Under the pieces are notes generated by a model. The model made no database searches, had not been told where the DNA came from, and saw nothing but the letters and a program-made list of their open reading frames with translations. From positions 1-64,000 of IMG/VR virus record IMGVR_UViG_3300031630_000002: 64,000 bases of DNA; one strand, given 5' to 3'. Below are positions 25,458-33,851 of the stretch, one piece after another. The position numbers and the translations under genes were made by a program. The stretch is from a virus. Each line of letters opens with the position of its first letter. Position 1 is the first letter of the stretch.

Positions 25458-26086
25458 TGAAAATCAATTTATGTGGGGTGGATATCCCTTTACCAGATGG
25501 AAAATATGCAATCAATGTCAGTGGTGGAGCAGATAGTGCATTATTGCTTTATATATTAATGACGTATACGCAACATGATGTTATTGTAACAACTATGGCG
25601 GATGATGAACTCGCTTTGATCAATTCAATTTCAGCATCGCGAGTTGTTAATAAAGTAATAAAATTAACTGGTAACTTTAATGTAGAGCATAGTATAACAT
25701 ATGTACAGCAATATAGACATCTCGATCAATCACTTATTGACGATGAAACTATTAAAGTATATTATACTGGTGTCACTAGCAATCCGCCAGATGATATATC
25801 TATTGGATTTGGTGATGAAGATGTTGGTTCAGGCGAGACTCTTGGACTAGGTCTGCCTGATAGATCTCCTAATGTAGTGCGAGATATATGGGCGGCTGAA
25901 GGCGCTATATGTTTACCATTCTTCAATGTTGATAAGACGAAAATTGCTGAAATATATGATTATTTAGGAATAACTGAAACACTATTTCCAATGACAGTTA
26001 GTTGCACAGTTAATACAGATGATACACACTGTGGTGAGTGTTGGTGGTGTGAAGAGCGTAAATGGGCATTTGGTAGATTGGTATGA
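25457..26086 (+). CDS. QueC-like PP-loop ATPase
   Basis: A 209-residue enzyme started at the ATG overlapping the upstream stop (TAATG). PP-loop SGGADS (22-27) is the ATP pyrophosphatase signature. The C-terminal Cys set C183-x8-C192-x2-C195-x2-C198 matches the zinc site spacing of QueC. QueC makes preQ0 from CDG in queuosine and 7-deazaguanine synthesis. The middle differs from the canonical QueC encoded at 49382, so the substrate may differ. It overlaps the DnaE-like gene by 4 bp. Confidence 0.75.
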   Translation: MKINLCGVDIPLPDGKYAINVSGGADSALLLYILMTYTQHDVIVTTMADDELALINSISASRVVNKVIKLTGNFNVEHSITYVQQYRHLDQSLIDDETIKVYYTGVTSNPPDDISIGFGDEDVGSGETLGLGLPDRSPNVVRDIWAAEGAICLPFFNVDKTKIAEIYDYLGITETLFPMTVSCTVNTDDTHCGECWWCEERKWAFGRLV

Positions 26087-26661
26087 TAGTTAATACAGAT
26101 ATTGATATAGATATTGCAAACAGAGATAAATTGCTTGCTTTAATCAAAAACACACCTGCAATGATCAAGCGAGACACCACTGAAAAAAAGCACAACACAG
26201 GTGTATATTTTCACGAGATGCCGACTAATCCATATAATGGCATGGCAACCATAGATCATAAAGAAGCCGAGAAGATGGGTTACTTTAAAATGGATTTGTT
26301 GAATGTGTCAGTTTATAATGATATTAATAATAAAGCAGAACTGGATGAATTACTTGAGATGGAACCTATGTGGGATCTATTGGAACATAGAGAGATTGTA
26401 GAGCAGTGTTTCCATATCCATTCGCATTATGGAATTGTTCAGCAGATGAAGCCCAAAAGTGTTGAACAATTGGCAGCAGTGTTAGCAATGATACGACCAG
26501 CAAAGAGTTATCTAATAGGAAAAGATTGGGATACTGTGATGAATGATATTTGGGTAAAGCCAGAAGACGGTGGTTATTTCTTTAAAAAGTCGCATTCGTA
26601 TAGTTACGCGATGGTAATTGTAATGCAATTGAATAAGATTGTTAAAGAGTCTTTTTCATAA
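26083..26661 (+). CDS. DnaE-like fragment (DNA polymerase III alpha-related)
   Basis: A 192-residue protein. TGVYFHEMPTNPYNGMATID, EAEKMGYFKMDLLNV, VEQCFHIHSHYGIVQQMKPKS, AMIRPAKSYLIG and FKKSHSYSYA run in the order of bacterial DnaE palm-fingers motifs (LGLLKIDLLGL, GIFQLES, VALFRPG, FNKSHA.AYA). The PHP, catalytic-aspartate and clamp-binding parts are missing, so it cannot be a complete polymerase. I recall similar small proteins in marine T4-like phages. It could act as a decoy or accessory of host Pol III; that is inference. Confidence 0.65.
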   Translation: MIVNTDIDIDIANRDKLLALIKNTPAMIKRDTTEKKHNTGVYFHEMPTNPYNGMATIDHKEAEKMGYFKMDLLNVSVYNDINNKAELDELLEMEPMWDLLEHREIVEQCFHIHSHYGIVQQMKPKSVEQLAAVLAMIRPAKSYLIGKDWDTVMNDIWVKPEDGGYFFKKSHSYSYAMVIVMQLNKIVKESFS

Positions 26662-27013
26662 GATTAATACTTCGACGTTTTATTCGTTTTGTAATAGAAT
26701 TGCTGAGTCTAACTTCTGGTCCAGCAATTATGGTCATCTGTTTTACATTAAAACTTTGTACACAATGTTGAAAATGCCACCTATTTATCAATGCAATATT
26801 GATTGGTAACTGTCTATTAGTTTCCCACCACCATTCCTCTCCTAACATGAGAAATAAATGTTTTTCATCTACATTGTCCAGTCGTTCAAACATGTACATA
26901 CTTGCGATTTGAGTGTCTATGTTTTGCATGACACCGACGTATTCGTTTCCAGCGTAAGATAGCACTGTTAGGAATGGATATTGGTCGAGTAATTCTTCAT
27001 ATTGTTTTTGCAT
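26642..27013 (-). CDS. Late hypothetical protein, conserved
   Basis: A 123-residue protein on the minus strand. Its C-terminus overlaps the DnaE-like gene by 20 bp tail to tail. Its ATG is 6 bases after a minus-strand TATAAATA box. KQYEELLDQYPFLTVLSYAG, NEYVGVMQNIDTQIASMYMF and EEWWWETNRQLPINIAL resemble a conserved marine T4-like hypothetical. The C-terminus is basic (RLSNSITKRIKRRSIN). Expression is probably late and antisense to the early unit. Function unknown. Confidence 0.75.
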   Translation of the reverse strand: MQKQYEELLDQYPFLTVLSYAGNEYVGVMQNIDTQIASMYMFERLDNVDEKHLFLMLGEEWWWETNRQLPINIALINRWHFQHCVQSFNVKQMTIIAGPEVRLSNSITKRIKRRSINLMKKTL

Positions 27014-27018
27014 TACTA

Positions 27019-27028
27019 TTATTTATAC
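27019..27028 (-). promoter_or_regulatory. Late promoter candidate, minus strand
   Basis: Reads GTATAAATAA on the minus strand, an exact TATAAATA. It lies only about 6 bases before the ATG at 27013, so the mRNA would be nearly leaderless if this is the -10. Confidence 0.5.
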
Positions 27029-27049
27029 TAAAATATTTTGATCATTTCT

Positions 27050-27059
27050 GCATAAATAT
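27050..27059 (+). promoter_or_regulatory. Late promoter candidate
   Basis: GCATAAATAT 24 bases upstream of the ATG at 27084; it diverges from the minus-strand late box at 27019-27028. Confidence 0.6.
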
Positions 27060-27083
27060 AAGTATAATCAGGGACTTATAAAA

Positions 27084-27905
27084 ATGAGCAATTACAGCAC
27101 AAGTTACAATATAAACCAAACTGGCGATCTATACATCTTACAGGATCACGGCACATCAACAGGCGCATCACAGTACAATAGTACACGTGGCACAACGGTC
27201 AATGCACCCGTTAATTTCAATCGTCTTAAATTATTTAAGGGACTTGATAACGAGTTGCATTTCTTTATAAAGAATCAAGATCGTAAGCCTATTAAATTAT
27301 TTAATATGGAAATTAATGCATCATTGGTGTACAGAGAGACTAACAGTACTATATTAAGTACAAAATGTTCTATCACCGATTACGAATTAGGAAGCGTGAA
27401 ATTAGTAGTTCGTGCATCCCATTTGTCGAATATAGACATGGGGCTATGTGATTTAGTATTAACATATACTAATGATCTGGGTCTTGTATTGCCTATGTTC
27501 GTAGATCAGAATATGCGTCCAAATTTCACAGTAGAGATATCAGATGAAGCACATGCAATACCGTTGACTTCGCAGTCTGTGACAGCATTCGCATCAGATG
27601 GTGCATTTGATTATAGTTCAATTATTGCGGGACCGTCGTATTACAACAAGCCAAATGGATTGATTACATTTGGTGTATATTGTACTGACTACACGGGTGA
27701 TTTTTATATGCAGGGAACAACTGCACAATCGCCAGGACCGGGAGATTGGTTTGATTTAGATTTGACACCATTCTACGATTACCATGAGTTTAATAATTTT
27801 ACTGGTATTGAGCCATTTTCGATCGTATCTAATTTATCATATCTACGAGCAAAAATTGATAATACATTATCTGGAACTGTAGATAGAATCGTAATAAGAG
27901 TATAA
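27084..27905 (+). CDS. Putative virion structural protein
   Basis: A 273-residue late protein rich in Ser, Thr, Asn and aromatic residues. It has a Gly/Ser/Thr-rich N-terminus (QTGDLYILQDHGTSTGASQY), a beta-domain (FNRLKLFKGLDNELHFFIKN, FNMEINASLVYRETNS) and a compact C-terminus (PFSIVSNLSYLRAKIDNTLS). It resembles small structural proteins of marine T4-like phages, perhaps fibre or baseplate decoration. It stands alone between early genes, with its own late promoter. Confidence 0.65.
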   Translation: MSNYSTSYNINQTGDLYILQDHGTSTGASQYNSTRGTTVNAPVNFNRLKLFKGLDNELHFFIKNQDRKPIKLFNMEINASLVYRETNSTILSTKCSITDYELGSVKLVVRASHLSNIDMGLCDLVLTYTNDLGLVLPMFVDQNMRPNFTVEISDEAHAIPLTSQSVTAFASDGAFDYSSIIAGPSYYNKPNGLITFGVYCTDYTGDFYMQGTTAQSPGPGDWFDLDLTPFYDYHEFNNFTGIEPFSIVSNLSYLRAKIDNTLSGTVDRIVIRV

Positions 27906-27912
27906 AAATCTA

Positions 27913-27941
27913 TTGACAAGATCGTATTAATCGTGTAGAAT
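27913..27941 (+). promoter_or_regulatory. Early promoter for a leaderless primase mRNA
   Basis: TTGACA (27913-27918), 17 bp, TAGAAT (27936-27941). Six bases separate the -10 from the primase ATG (27948), so transcription would start at the A of the start codon. Confidence 0.75.
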
Positions 27942-27947
27942 GTATAC

Positions 27948-28955
27948 ATGAGATTAATAATAGATTTTACAAGAACGTTAGTGCCTTCCAATTGGAAGTC
28001 TTCGCCGGGCGGTTGGGTTTCTGGTAATTGTCCTGTGTGTGTTCTTAACGGACATTCGCATGACACCAAAGGTCGCGGTGGTTTTCTTATCACTGATGAA
28101 AAATTCCAATACAATTGTTTCAATTGTAATTACGCTACTGGCTGGTCTGTCGACAAGCGCATAGATGATCGATTAAGGAAGTTATATAAAGCATTCGGTG
28201 CCGATGATAGTGACATTCAACGATTGCAACTACAGTTGCTTGAAGATCGTGATATTGATGCTATTCTTATCAAGCAACGAGATAAAGATGCTCCTATAAA
28301 TATCACATGGAAAGCGCAAGAATTACCAGAAGGTGCAAAGCCTATATCTGAGTATACTGAAGTAACCCCCGAACTTGAAAGAGTATTAGAATACATGGTA
28401 TCAAGAGGATTAGATCCTACTGATCCGCGTTTCTATTATTCACCATCTATGTCACCAGCCCGAATGAAGAATAGATTTATTCATGTATTCACTTATCAAG
28501 GTGTGATAGTAGGATATACTGCTAGATGGGTAGGTACTCCTTCAAAAGAAATTCCAAAATACTTTACTAAGCAACCTAAAGTCGACTTCGTATATGGATT
28601 AGATAGACAAACTAATAAAAAGATTGTTATCGTGACAGAGGGACAACTGGATGCATACTTTACAGATGGAATAGCAGTTGGTTCGAATAACATAAACATG
28701 CAACAAGGTAACATAATCGATAATTTGAATAAGAAAATTATATTGTTGCCTGATGCAGATGCTGCAAGTAAATCATTGGTATCTACCGCAATTGAACGAG
28801 GCTGGTATGTGGCATTCCCAGAATGGGATGACTGTAAAGATGCAGCAGACGCAGCATTGAAGTATGGTGAATTATTCACTATACAAACTATATTAGATAG
28901 TGCGATACACGGCAATTTAAAAATACAAGTAATGATGAAAAATTACTGCAAATAA
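27948..28955 (+). CDS. 61: DNA primase, T4 gp61-like
   Basis: A 335-residue primase. N-terminal zinc-binding domain with C28-x2-C31 and C57-x2-C60 (GNCPVC, YNCFNC), and a conserved NW-KSSPGGWVSGNCP start. The TOPRIM core includes KIVIVTEGQLDAYF and IILLPDADAAS, whose Glu and Asp residues bind metal. It makes RNA primers for lagging-strand synthesis with the gp41 helicase encoded just downstream. No SD is present because the transcript seems to begin at the ATG. Confidence 0.9.
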   Translation: MRLIIDFTRTLVPSNWKSSPGGWVSGNCPVCVLNGHSHDTKGRGGFLITDEKFQYNCFNCNYATGWSVDKRIDDRLRKLYKAFGADDSDIQRLQLQLLEDRDIDAILIKQRDKDAPINITWKAQELPEGAKPISEYTEVTPELERVLEYMVSRGLDPTDPRFYYSPSMSPARMKNRFIHVFTYQGVIVGYTARWVGTPSKEIPKYFTKQPKVDFVYGLDRQTNKKIVIVTEGQLDAYFTDGIAVGSNNINMQQGNIIDNLNKKIILLPDADAASKSLVSTAIERGWYVAFPEWDDCKDAADAALKYGELFTIQTILDSAIHGNLKIQVMMKNYCK

Positions 28956-28967
28956 ACGGAATATAAT

Positions 28968-29720
28968 ATGTTAGATGTAATCAAATATAAACAAACAGCA
29001 GTCGATGAATCACTAAGATGTGAGTTACGGGGCTTCACGATTTTTGTGTCAGACGTACTAGAAGCAGCACAGCAACAGCAGCCTATAAAGAGTTTATGTG
29101 AAATAGGAGTATCGCAGGGATCTAAGCATCGTATGTGGTGTGAAGTTACAACAGATGATTGCGACATTGTGGGAGTTGACGTATATGATCCAGACAGGGC
29201 TGAGCATTATGCACTACGACACGAAATAATTCATATTGATAATTTAATACGTGCTAGAGAAGTACTCGAAGATTATCCAAAATTGTCGTATGTTTTAGGC
29301 GAAGACGGATATCTTGTAGAAACAGTAGATAGAGCATTATCAGCAATATCATCTGACAAATTTGATATTGTACTGGATGACGGTGCAACATGCTGGCCAG
29401 ATATGCGTAACTCTCTGCCATCGTGGAGTCGTGCAATAACTGCTACAGGATGTTATATTACAGAAACTCCAACAGGTAATGGTGACACACAGAAAGAAGT
29501 TGATCTAGAACAGAACAAAATTTGGTTTGAAGAATTAGTCGTTCATGGAATGGTAATATTTGATTTATCTGAATTTAATCAGGATGGAGATGAGCATGAT
29601 AATTATGGAAATTTTGTGGGCATCTGGGCACCCAATATTGATTTGTATGTAACAGTTGTTAAAAAATACGAAGAGTACATTGTGGCAGGCAAGCAACACA
29701 TAGATCATCTGTTACAGTAG
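28968..29720 (+). CDS. Class I SAM methyltransferase-like protein
   Basis: A 250-residue Rossmann-fold protein. Motif I CEIGVSQGS (44-52), acidic second motif IVGVDVYDP (D71), and FDIVLDDGA (132-140) as motif IV, all in class I order. The pattern with LDDGA and a later ATGCYITETPTG strand resembles macrocin/cephalosporin-hydroxylase-type O-methyltransferases more than DNA methylases (no DPPY or NPPF). Substrate unknown. It lies between primase and helicase and is probably co-transcribed with the primase. Confidence 0.65.
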   Translation: MLDVIKYKQTAVDESLRCELRGFTIFVSDVLEAAQQQQPIKSLCEIGVSQGSKHRMWCEVTTDDCDIVGVDVYDPDRAEHYALRHEIIHIDNLIRAREVLEDYPKLSYVLGEDGYLVETVDRALSAISSDKFDIVLDDGATCWPDMRNSLPSWSRAITATGCYITETPTGNGDTQKEVDLEQNKIWFEELVVHGMVIFDLSEFNQDGDEHDNYGNFVGIWAPNIDLYVTVVKKYEEYIVAGKQHIDHLLQ

Positions 29721-29738
29721 AATCACTGCAAATAGGTA

Positions 29739-29767
29739 GTGACAACATAGTATAACTATGTTATAAT
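29739..29767 (+). promoter_or_regulatory. Early promoter for gp41 with overlapping small palindrome
   Basis: GTGACA (29739-29744), 17 bp, TATAAT (29762-29767). ACATAG and CTATGT flank TATAA in the spacer, a possible operator or hairpin. Confidence 0.65.
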
Positions 29768-29795
29768 ACATCATGTTAATCAAGTAGGAAACCAA

Positions 29796-31190
29796 ATGAG
29801 CGAAACAAAAGAATATACAGTGGAACTACAGCAACTTTTTATTGAGTTCCTGGCACAAGATAAAGATCTATTCCTACGAGTGAATAATATTTTAGAAGCA
29901 AGTTACTTCGATAGAACACTCAGGAAGACAGTGCAGTTTCTTCAAGATCATGTATCATCGTATGGTGCATTGCCCACGACAGATCAGATCAAAGCACTCA
30001 CTAGCATTAAACTGGCTGGAATTGGCGATACTGTCGATGATAGGCATAAGAGTTGGTTTATTGATGAATTTGAAACATTCTGCAAGCATAAAGCATTGGA
30101 AGCAGCAATTCTTCAAAGTGCAGATCTTGTAGAAAAAGGTGAATTTGGCGAAGTAGAGCGCATCATTAAAGAAGCAGTGCAAGTAGGTCTTGCGAAGCAT
30201 ATGGGTATCAACTATTGGGATGATCCTAAAGAGCGTATTGAAGCAGCAAGGCATTCGCGAGCAGGTACAAGCACTGGTTGGAAGTCGGTTGATTATAAAT
30301 TGTTTGGTGGATTTAACCCAGGCGAGTTGAATATCTTCGCAGCAGCATCAGGTGGTGGTAAAAGTTTATTCTTACAAAACTTGGCACTTAATTGGTCATT
30401 GATGGGTAAGAATGTTTTATATGTTTCACTAGAATTAAGTGAGTCATTGTCAGGTTTACGACTTGATGGTATGTTAACTGGTATGAATACAAAAGCGATC
30501 TTCAACGATGTAGAAGGTACAGCGTTGAAAGTAGGTATGCAAGGCAAGTCTGCGGGCAAACTACAGATAATTCAAGTACCCAACGGTATCACTACAAATG
30601 ATTTGACAAGTTACATGAGAGAATTTGAAGTTCAGAATGGTGTACGCATCGATGCTATGTTGGTTGACTACTTAGATCTAATGACTCCCGCAGGACGAAA
30701 GATCAATGCGAGTGACTTGTTTATTAAAGATAAGTATGTTTCTGAAGAATTGCGTAACTTCGCAGTAGAGAATAATGTATTGTTTGCAACTGCGTCACAG
30801 TTGAATAGATCGGCAGTTGAAGAAGTAGAATTCGATCATAGTCATATCTCTGGTGGTTTAAGTAAGATTCAAACAGCAGATAACGTAATTGGTATCTTTA
30901 CAAGTCAAGCGATGAGAGAGCGTGGTAGGTATCAAATTCAATTTATGAAGACACGTAGTTCATCTGGTGTAGGACAGAAAGTTGATTTAGCGTTTGATAT
31001 AGAAGGGTTGCGAATTACCGACTTGCCTGATGATGAGCAAGATACTATAACGAATCAATCTAGTACAATATATGATAAATTAAAGAAGAAAAACACGATA
31101 GTTCAAAGTCCCAATGAGGCAGCGCCTGAGCCTACTAGTACAGAAGACCAATCAGCGCGTCTACGTAGTATTTTAAGAAAACAAGATTAA
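29796..31190 (+). CDS. 41: Replicative DNA helicase, T4 gp41 (DnaB-like)
   Basis: A 464-residue helicase. The helical N-terminal domain (residues 1-140) contacts primase. The RecA-like motor has Walker A AASGGGKS (183-190) after GGFNPGELNI, VLYVSLELSESLSGLRLDG, Walker B MLVDYLDLM, and the H4-type FATASQLNRSA. It unwinds DNA ahead of the fork as a hexamer and partners the gp61-like primase upstream. TAGGAAA is the SD. Confidence 0.93.
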   Translation: MSETKEYTVELQQLFIEFLAQDKDLFLRVNNILEASYFDRTLRKTVQFLQDHVSSYGALPTTDQIKALTSIKLAGIGDTVDDRHKSWFIDEFETFCKHKALEAAILQSADLVEKGEFGEVERIIKEAVQVGLAKHMGINYWDDPKERIEAARHSRAGTSTGWKSVDYKLFGGFNPGELNIFAAASGGGKSLFLQNLALNWSLMGKNVLYVSLELSESLSGLRLDGMLTGMNTKAIFNDVEGTALKVGMQGKSAGKLQIIQVPNGITTNDLTSYMREFEVQNGVRIDAMLVDYLDLMTPAGRKINASDLFIKDKYVSEELRNFAVENNVLFATASQLNRSAVEEVEFDHSHISGGLSKIQTADNVIGIFTSQAMRERGRYQIQFMKTRSSSGVGQKVDLAFDIEGLRITDLPDDEQDTITNQSSTIYDKLKKKNTIVQSPNEAAPEPTSTEDQSARLRSILRKQD

Positions 31191-31192
31191 AT

Positions 31193-31202
31193 GCATAAAT
31201 AC
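31193..31202 (+). promoter_or_regulatory. Late promoter candidate
   Basis: GCATAAATAC 2 bases after the gp41 stop and 22 bases before the GTG at 31225, with TGGAGA as SD. It opens a late run of about 5 kb. Confidence 0.65.
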
Positions 31203-31224
31203 ACATAAGCATGGAGACATTGAC

Positions 31225-31473
31225 GTGAAGAAACGAACTACATCATTATTAGAAGAAATTAATAATATTGCACCAGCCAGAGATACCGCACAATTAATAG
31301 AAAGCCGTGGTATTAATGTATTGAGTAGTATGATCAATCTTCTTGAAATGATAGAACAGAATTATGATGCTGATATCGCGCAAGATTTACAAAAGCGTAT
31401 GATATTAGATCTTAAAAATAGAGAACCAAGTCGTTTTGTGCGCGGTGTAAAAAAACTACGAGACAAAAAATGA
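31225..31473 (+). CDS. Small late protein, conserved in marine T4-like phages
   Basis: An 82-residue protein with a GTG start placed by GGAGA ten bases upstream. The core GINVLSSMINLLEMIEQNYD and DLQKRMILDLKNREPSRFVR is a small helical motif I recognise from T4-like marine phages as hypothetical. The C-terminus is basic. It overlaps the next gene by 4 bp (ATGA), giving translational coupling. Confidence 0.78.
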   Translation: MKKRTTSLLEEINNIAPARDTAQLIESRGINVLSSMINLLEMIEQNYDADIAQDLQKRMILDLKNREPSRFVRGVKKLRDKK

Positions 31474-32702
31474 AAATTTCAGAAATTATTAATATTACAG
31501 GCAAGAAGAAGCGTGAAGCAAGAGATGCAAGAAATCGCAGATTGAAGTCTGGATCAGATTTATACGATGTTGATGTATCCGAGTTGGGAGAATCAGTACT
31601 ATCAGAAAGTCGCATACAGCACGTAGAAGACTTGATATTTTTCCAAGGCAGCAATGGTGCTATGAGAGCAGTTGAAGCACTTCGCAGTATGTCAGGAGAT
31701 GATCATAAAGCAGTAACACTTAAATGGGATGGAAGTCCTGCAATGGTATTTGGTCGCGATCAAGACGGTGAGTTTATATTCACAGACAAGTCAGGATTTT
31801 CAGCAGTTAAAACAGATGGTAAGGCAAAGAGTCCAGAACAACTACAAGATATTATGCTTAGTCGTAGTGGTGGTAAGTTCCGTGAAGACCCAAAGCGCAT
31901 GGCATTTGCAAAACAGTTATCAAATTTGTTTACTATATATGAAAAAGCAGTACCGACTGACTATAGAGGATTCTTTAAAGGCGATCTATTATATCAATCA
32001 ACGCCTCAAGTTGTCGAAAAGAACTATGTGTTCAAGCCAAACGTAGTTGAGTATGCAGTAGATGTAGAAAGCGATTTAGGTAAGCGCATTGGTGCAAGTA
32101 CATCTGGTATTGTGATACATAGAGAAGAAGATGCCAATGGTAACGAAGGACCTTTGAGTAACATCGACTTGTTTAACAACCAAAAAGATGTATTGGTAGT
32201 ACCAAGTGTAACCACAGAACAACCTGTCGAAGTTGATACAGGTGCAATTGACCAACTTGAACAAATAATTAAAAAGAATGCAGCAGGCGTTGATGAACTA
32301 TTAAATGACAACACGCTAACCACACAGAAAATGAAAGTATTGCCCGAATTACTATACGCATATATGAATAGTAAGGTAGACACGGGTCTAACTAAGTTAG
32401 GTGCAGATTTCCCAACTTGGTTAGAGAATAGAAAACAAGTTTCAGATAAAATGAAAGTCAAAGTATTAGAATATATTGGTCAACATAAAGTTGCATTCGT
32501 TGCATTATGGAATGTAGTAGCAGCAGTTATGGCTACTAAAGACGATATCATTGGTAAATTTGATAGTCAAGGTGGACAAGTGAAGCAAAGCATTAACGGT
32601 CAGCCAGGCGGAGAAGGTTACGTACTCGCTCATCCCAAAGGTGATATGAAGTTAGTTCCAAGAGCAACGTTTAGTGCAGCAAATAGAGGAGTGGTAAGAT
32701 AA
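31470..32702 (+). CDS. Ligase-like nucleotidyltransferase, possibly head-targeted
   Basis: A 410-residue protein. VTLKWDGSPAMVFGRD (KWDG, K85) resembles motif I KxDG of DNA/RNA ligases and capping enzymes. EFIFTDKSGF, RGFFKGDLLY and GIVIH fit middle positions. EGYVL (382-386) and KGDMKLV (390-396) fit the end, like EG-V-K and KxK motifs. I recall a conserved uncharacterised family in marine T4-like phages with this pattern. The N-terminus (MKISEIINITGKKKREARDA) and LSES or LGES sites are reminiscent of head-targeted proteins. Activity and substrate are unproven; the motif V match is the weakest. Confidence 0.6.
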   Translation: MKISEIINITGKKKREARDARNRRLKSGSDLYDVDVSELGESVLSESRIQHVEDLIFFQGSNGAMRAVEALRSMSGDDHKAVTLKWDGSPAMVFGRDQDGEFIFTDKSGFSAVKTDGKAKSPEQLQDIMLSRSGGKFREDPKRMAFAKQLSNLFTIYEKAVPTDYRGFFKGDLLYQSTPQVVEKNYVFKPNVVEYAVDVESDLGKRIGASTSGIVIHREEDANGNEGPLSNIDLFNNQKDVLVVPSVTTEQPVEVDTGAIDQLEQIIKKNAAGVDELLNDNTLTTQKMKVLPELLYAYMNSKVDTGLTKLGADFPTWLENRKQVSDKMKVKVLEYIGQHKVAFVALWNVVAAVMATKDDIIGKFDSQGGQVKQSINGQPGGEGYVLAHPKGDMKLVPRATFSAANRGVVR

Positions 32703-33394
32703 TGTCAGATGAATTAGAATTTATGCAAACTCTGGGCGAAGCAAGAATGTTCAGAACAAGAAATCAAATTGCTAGTGCAGGAGCGAGGGGTTTAACTGAT
32801 CATTTGTTCGTTAGTCTTATGAGTCTATATGCAATGAGCAATGATTACAATTATGCACCTGTTGCAAAGGCATATGCACAACGAACCACTGCGATGGGCA
32901 ATTTCAATCGTCCAAGTCCAAGCAGTCCAGATTTATATCAAACAATTTTTAGTATTCAGCGTCCAAGTGAAATGTTTAGTGACGAGAAAGACACTATGTT
33001 GATGGGCAAAGTAAAGATTGATACTCCGAAGATAAAGCAATTCTTACAAAAGATCAAAACTGGTAATATGAGTCCAGCAGTGGCTCAGCAGTTCTTTTTT
33101 AAGTTAGAAAAAGATTTAAAGATTCAAGATCCTAAGTTGCGTGCAGCACGTCGACTAACACAAGATTGGACTAAATTGTCAACACAGCAACAGCAATTGG
33201 TTACAACTCAATTAATGAGATATTTCAGAATGAATGCTCGTCGTAGTGACTTGATGCCATTATATTCAAAGTTTGCAAAAGACAAAGGTCTTGAGATTAA
33301 CGATGCTAAGAAATCAAGCATTGGTAACACATTGGCAAAGGGCGCCGCTGCATTTGCAGTTGGTTACGCCGCTGGTAAAGCGTTAGAACTTTAA
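32702..33394 (+). CDS. Hypothetical late protein
   Basis: A 230-residue protein overlapping the ligase-like gene by 1 bp (TAATG). LMQTLGE-type start (MSDELEFMQTLGEARMF) with an L-G-E site, a basic helical middle (KLRAARRLTQDWTKLSTQQQ), and a small-residue C-terminus (GNTLAKGAAAFAVGYAAGKA) that could pack helices or touch a membrane. Tight coupling with the ligase-like gene suggests a shared role. No known family. Confidence 0.75.
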   Translation: MSDELEFMQTLGEARMFRTRNQIASAGARGLTDHLFVSLMSLYAMSNDYNYAPVAKAYAQRTTAMGNFNRPSPSSPDLYQTIFSIQRPSEMFSDEKDTMLMGKVKIDTPKIKQFLQKIKTGNMSPAVAQQFFFKLEKDLKIQDPKLRAARRLTQDWTKLSTQQQQLVTTQLMRYFRMNARRSDLMPLYSKFAKDKGLEINDAKKSSIGNTLAKGAAAFAVGYAAGKALEL

Positions 33395-33395
33395 C

Positions 33396-33803
33396 ATGCG
33401 CATTGAGCATGTATTATACACGCTGGTTGATATTACTGATACTGGCGTTAATAATCCTAAAGGTTCCACTATGGAATTCCGTCAAGCCCAAAATTTAAAT
33501 TCATTGATACAGGTGTTGAGTATGCGTACCCAGCCATTAAACCTAATTGTGACGAAACTTGAAAATGCGTCAATGAGTGAATATAAATTTGGTTCAAAAT
33601 TCAAAGATACTCATTCTGTATGGAAATTAATATTCACGACAGATTCACAAGATGCATATCGTTCAGGTGATGGCAAATACACACATTTAATAAATGACTG
33701 CAATAATGTTCCTATGCACACTGAATTAACTGAAACCATTAAATTCAATCCGAGTAGTATGTCCACACAGAATAAAAAAATCAAAAACATCTATTTTATA
33801 TAA
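33396..33803 (+). CDS. Conserved late protein, unknown
   Basis: A 135-residue protein (MRIEHVLYTLVDITDTGVNN, FRQAQNLNSLIQVLSMRTQP). The pattern of a short strand, a VDITDTG turn and an asparagine/glutamine-rich helix is one I recognise in marine T4-like phages as hypothetical. It begins 1 bp after the upstream stop. The C-terminal half is less ordered and Ser/Asn-rich. Confidence 0.75.
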   Translation: MRIEHVLYTLVDITDTGVNNPKGSTMEFRQAQNLNSLIQVLSMRTQPLNLIVTKLENASMSEYKFGSKFKDTHSVWKLIFTTDSQDAYRSGDGKYTHLINDCNNVPMHTELTETIKFNPSSMSTQNKKIKNIYFI

Positions 33804-33814
33804 TAAGCGTCTTT

Positions 33815-33845
33815 GCATAAATACTTAGAAGAGACGCAGAGCGTC
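33815..33845 (+). promoter_or_regulatory. Late promoter and leader hairpin
   Basis: GCATAAATAC (33815-33824), then a perfect GACGC-AGA-GCGTC hairpin (33833-33845) within the short leader, before the ATG at 33852. The hairpin may protect the 5' end or restrict initiation. Confidence 0.55.
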
Positions 33846-33851
33846 CCAAGA

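Noticed and set aside
26083-26661. A functional DNA polymerase III alpha subunit
   Set aside because: Only a small part of the palm-fingers motif order is present; catalytic aspartates and other domains are missing.
33813-33851. In-frame TTG start 39 bases upstream of the coiled-coil membrane protein
   Set aside because: The TTG lies within the GCATAAATAC late promoter, so it would precede the transcript start; ATG 33852 is used.
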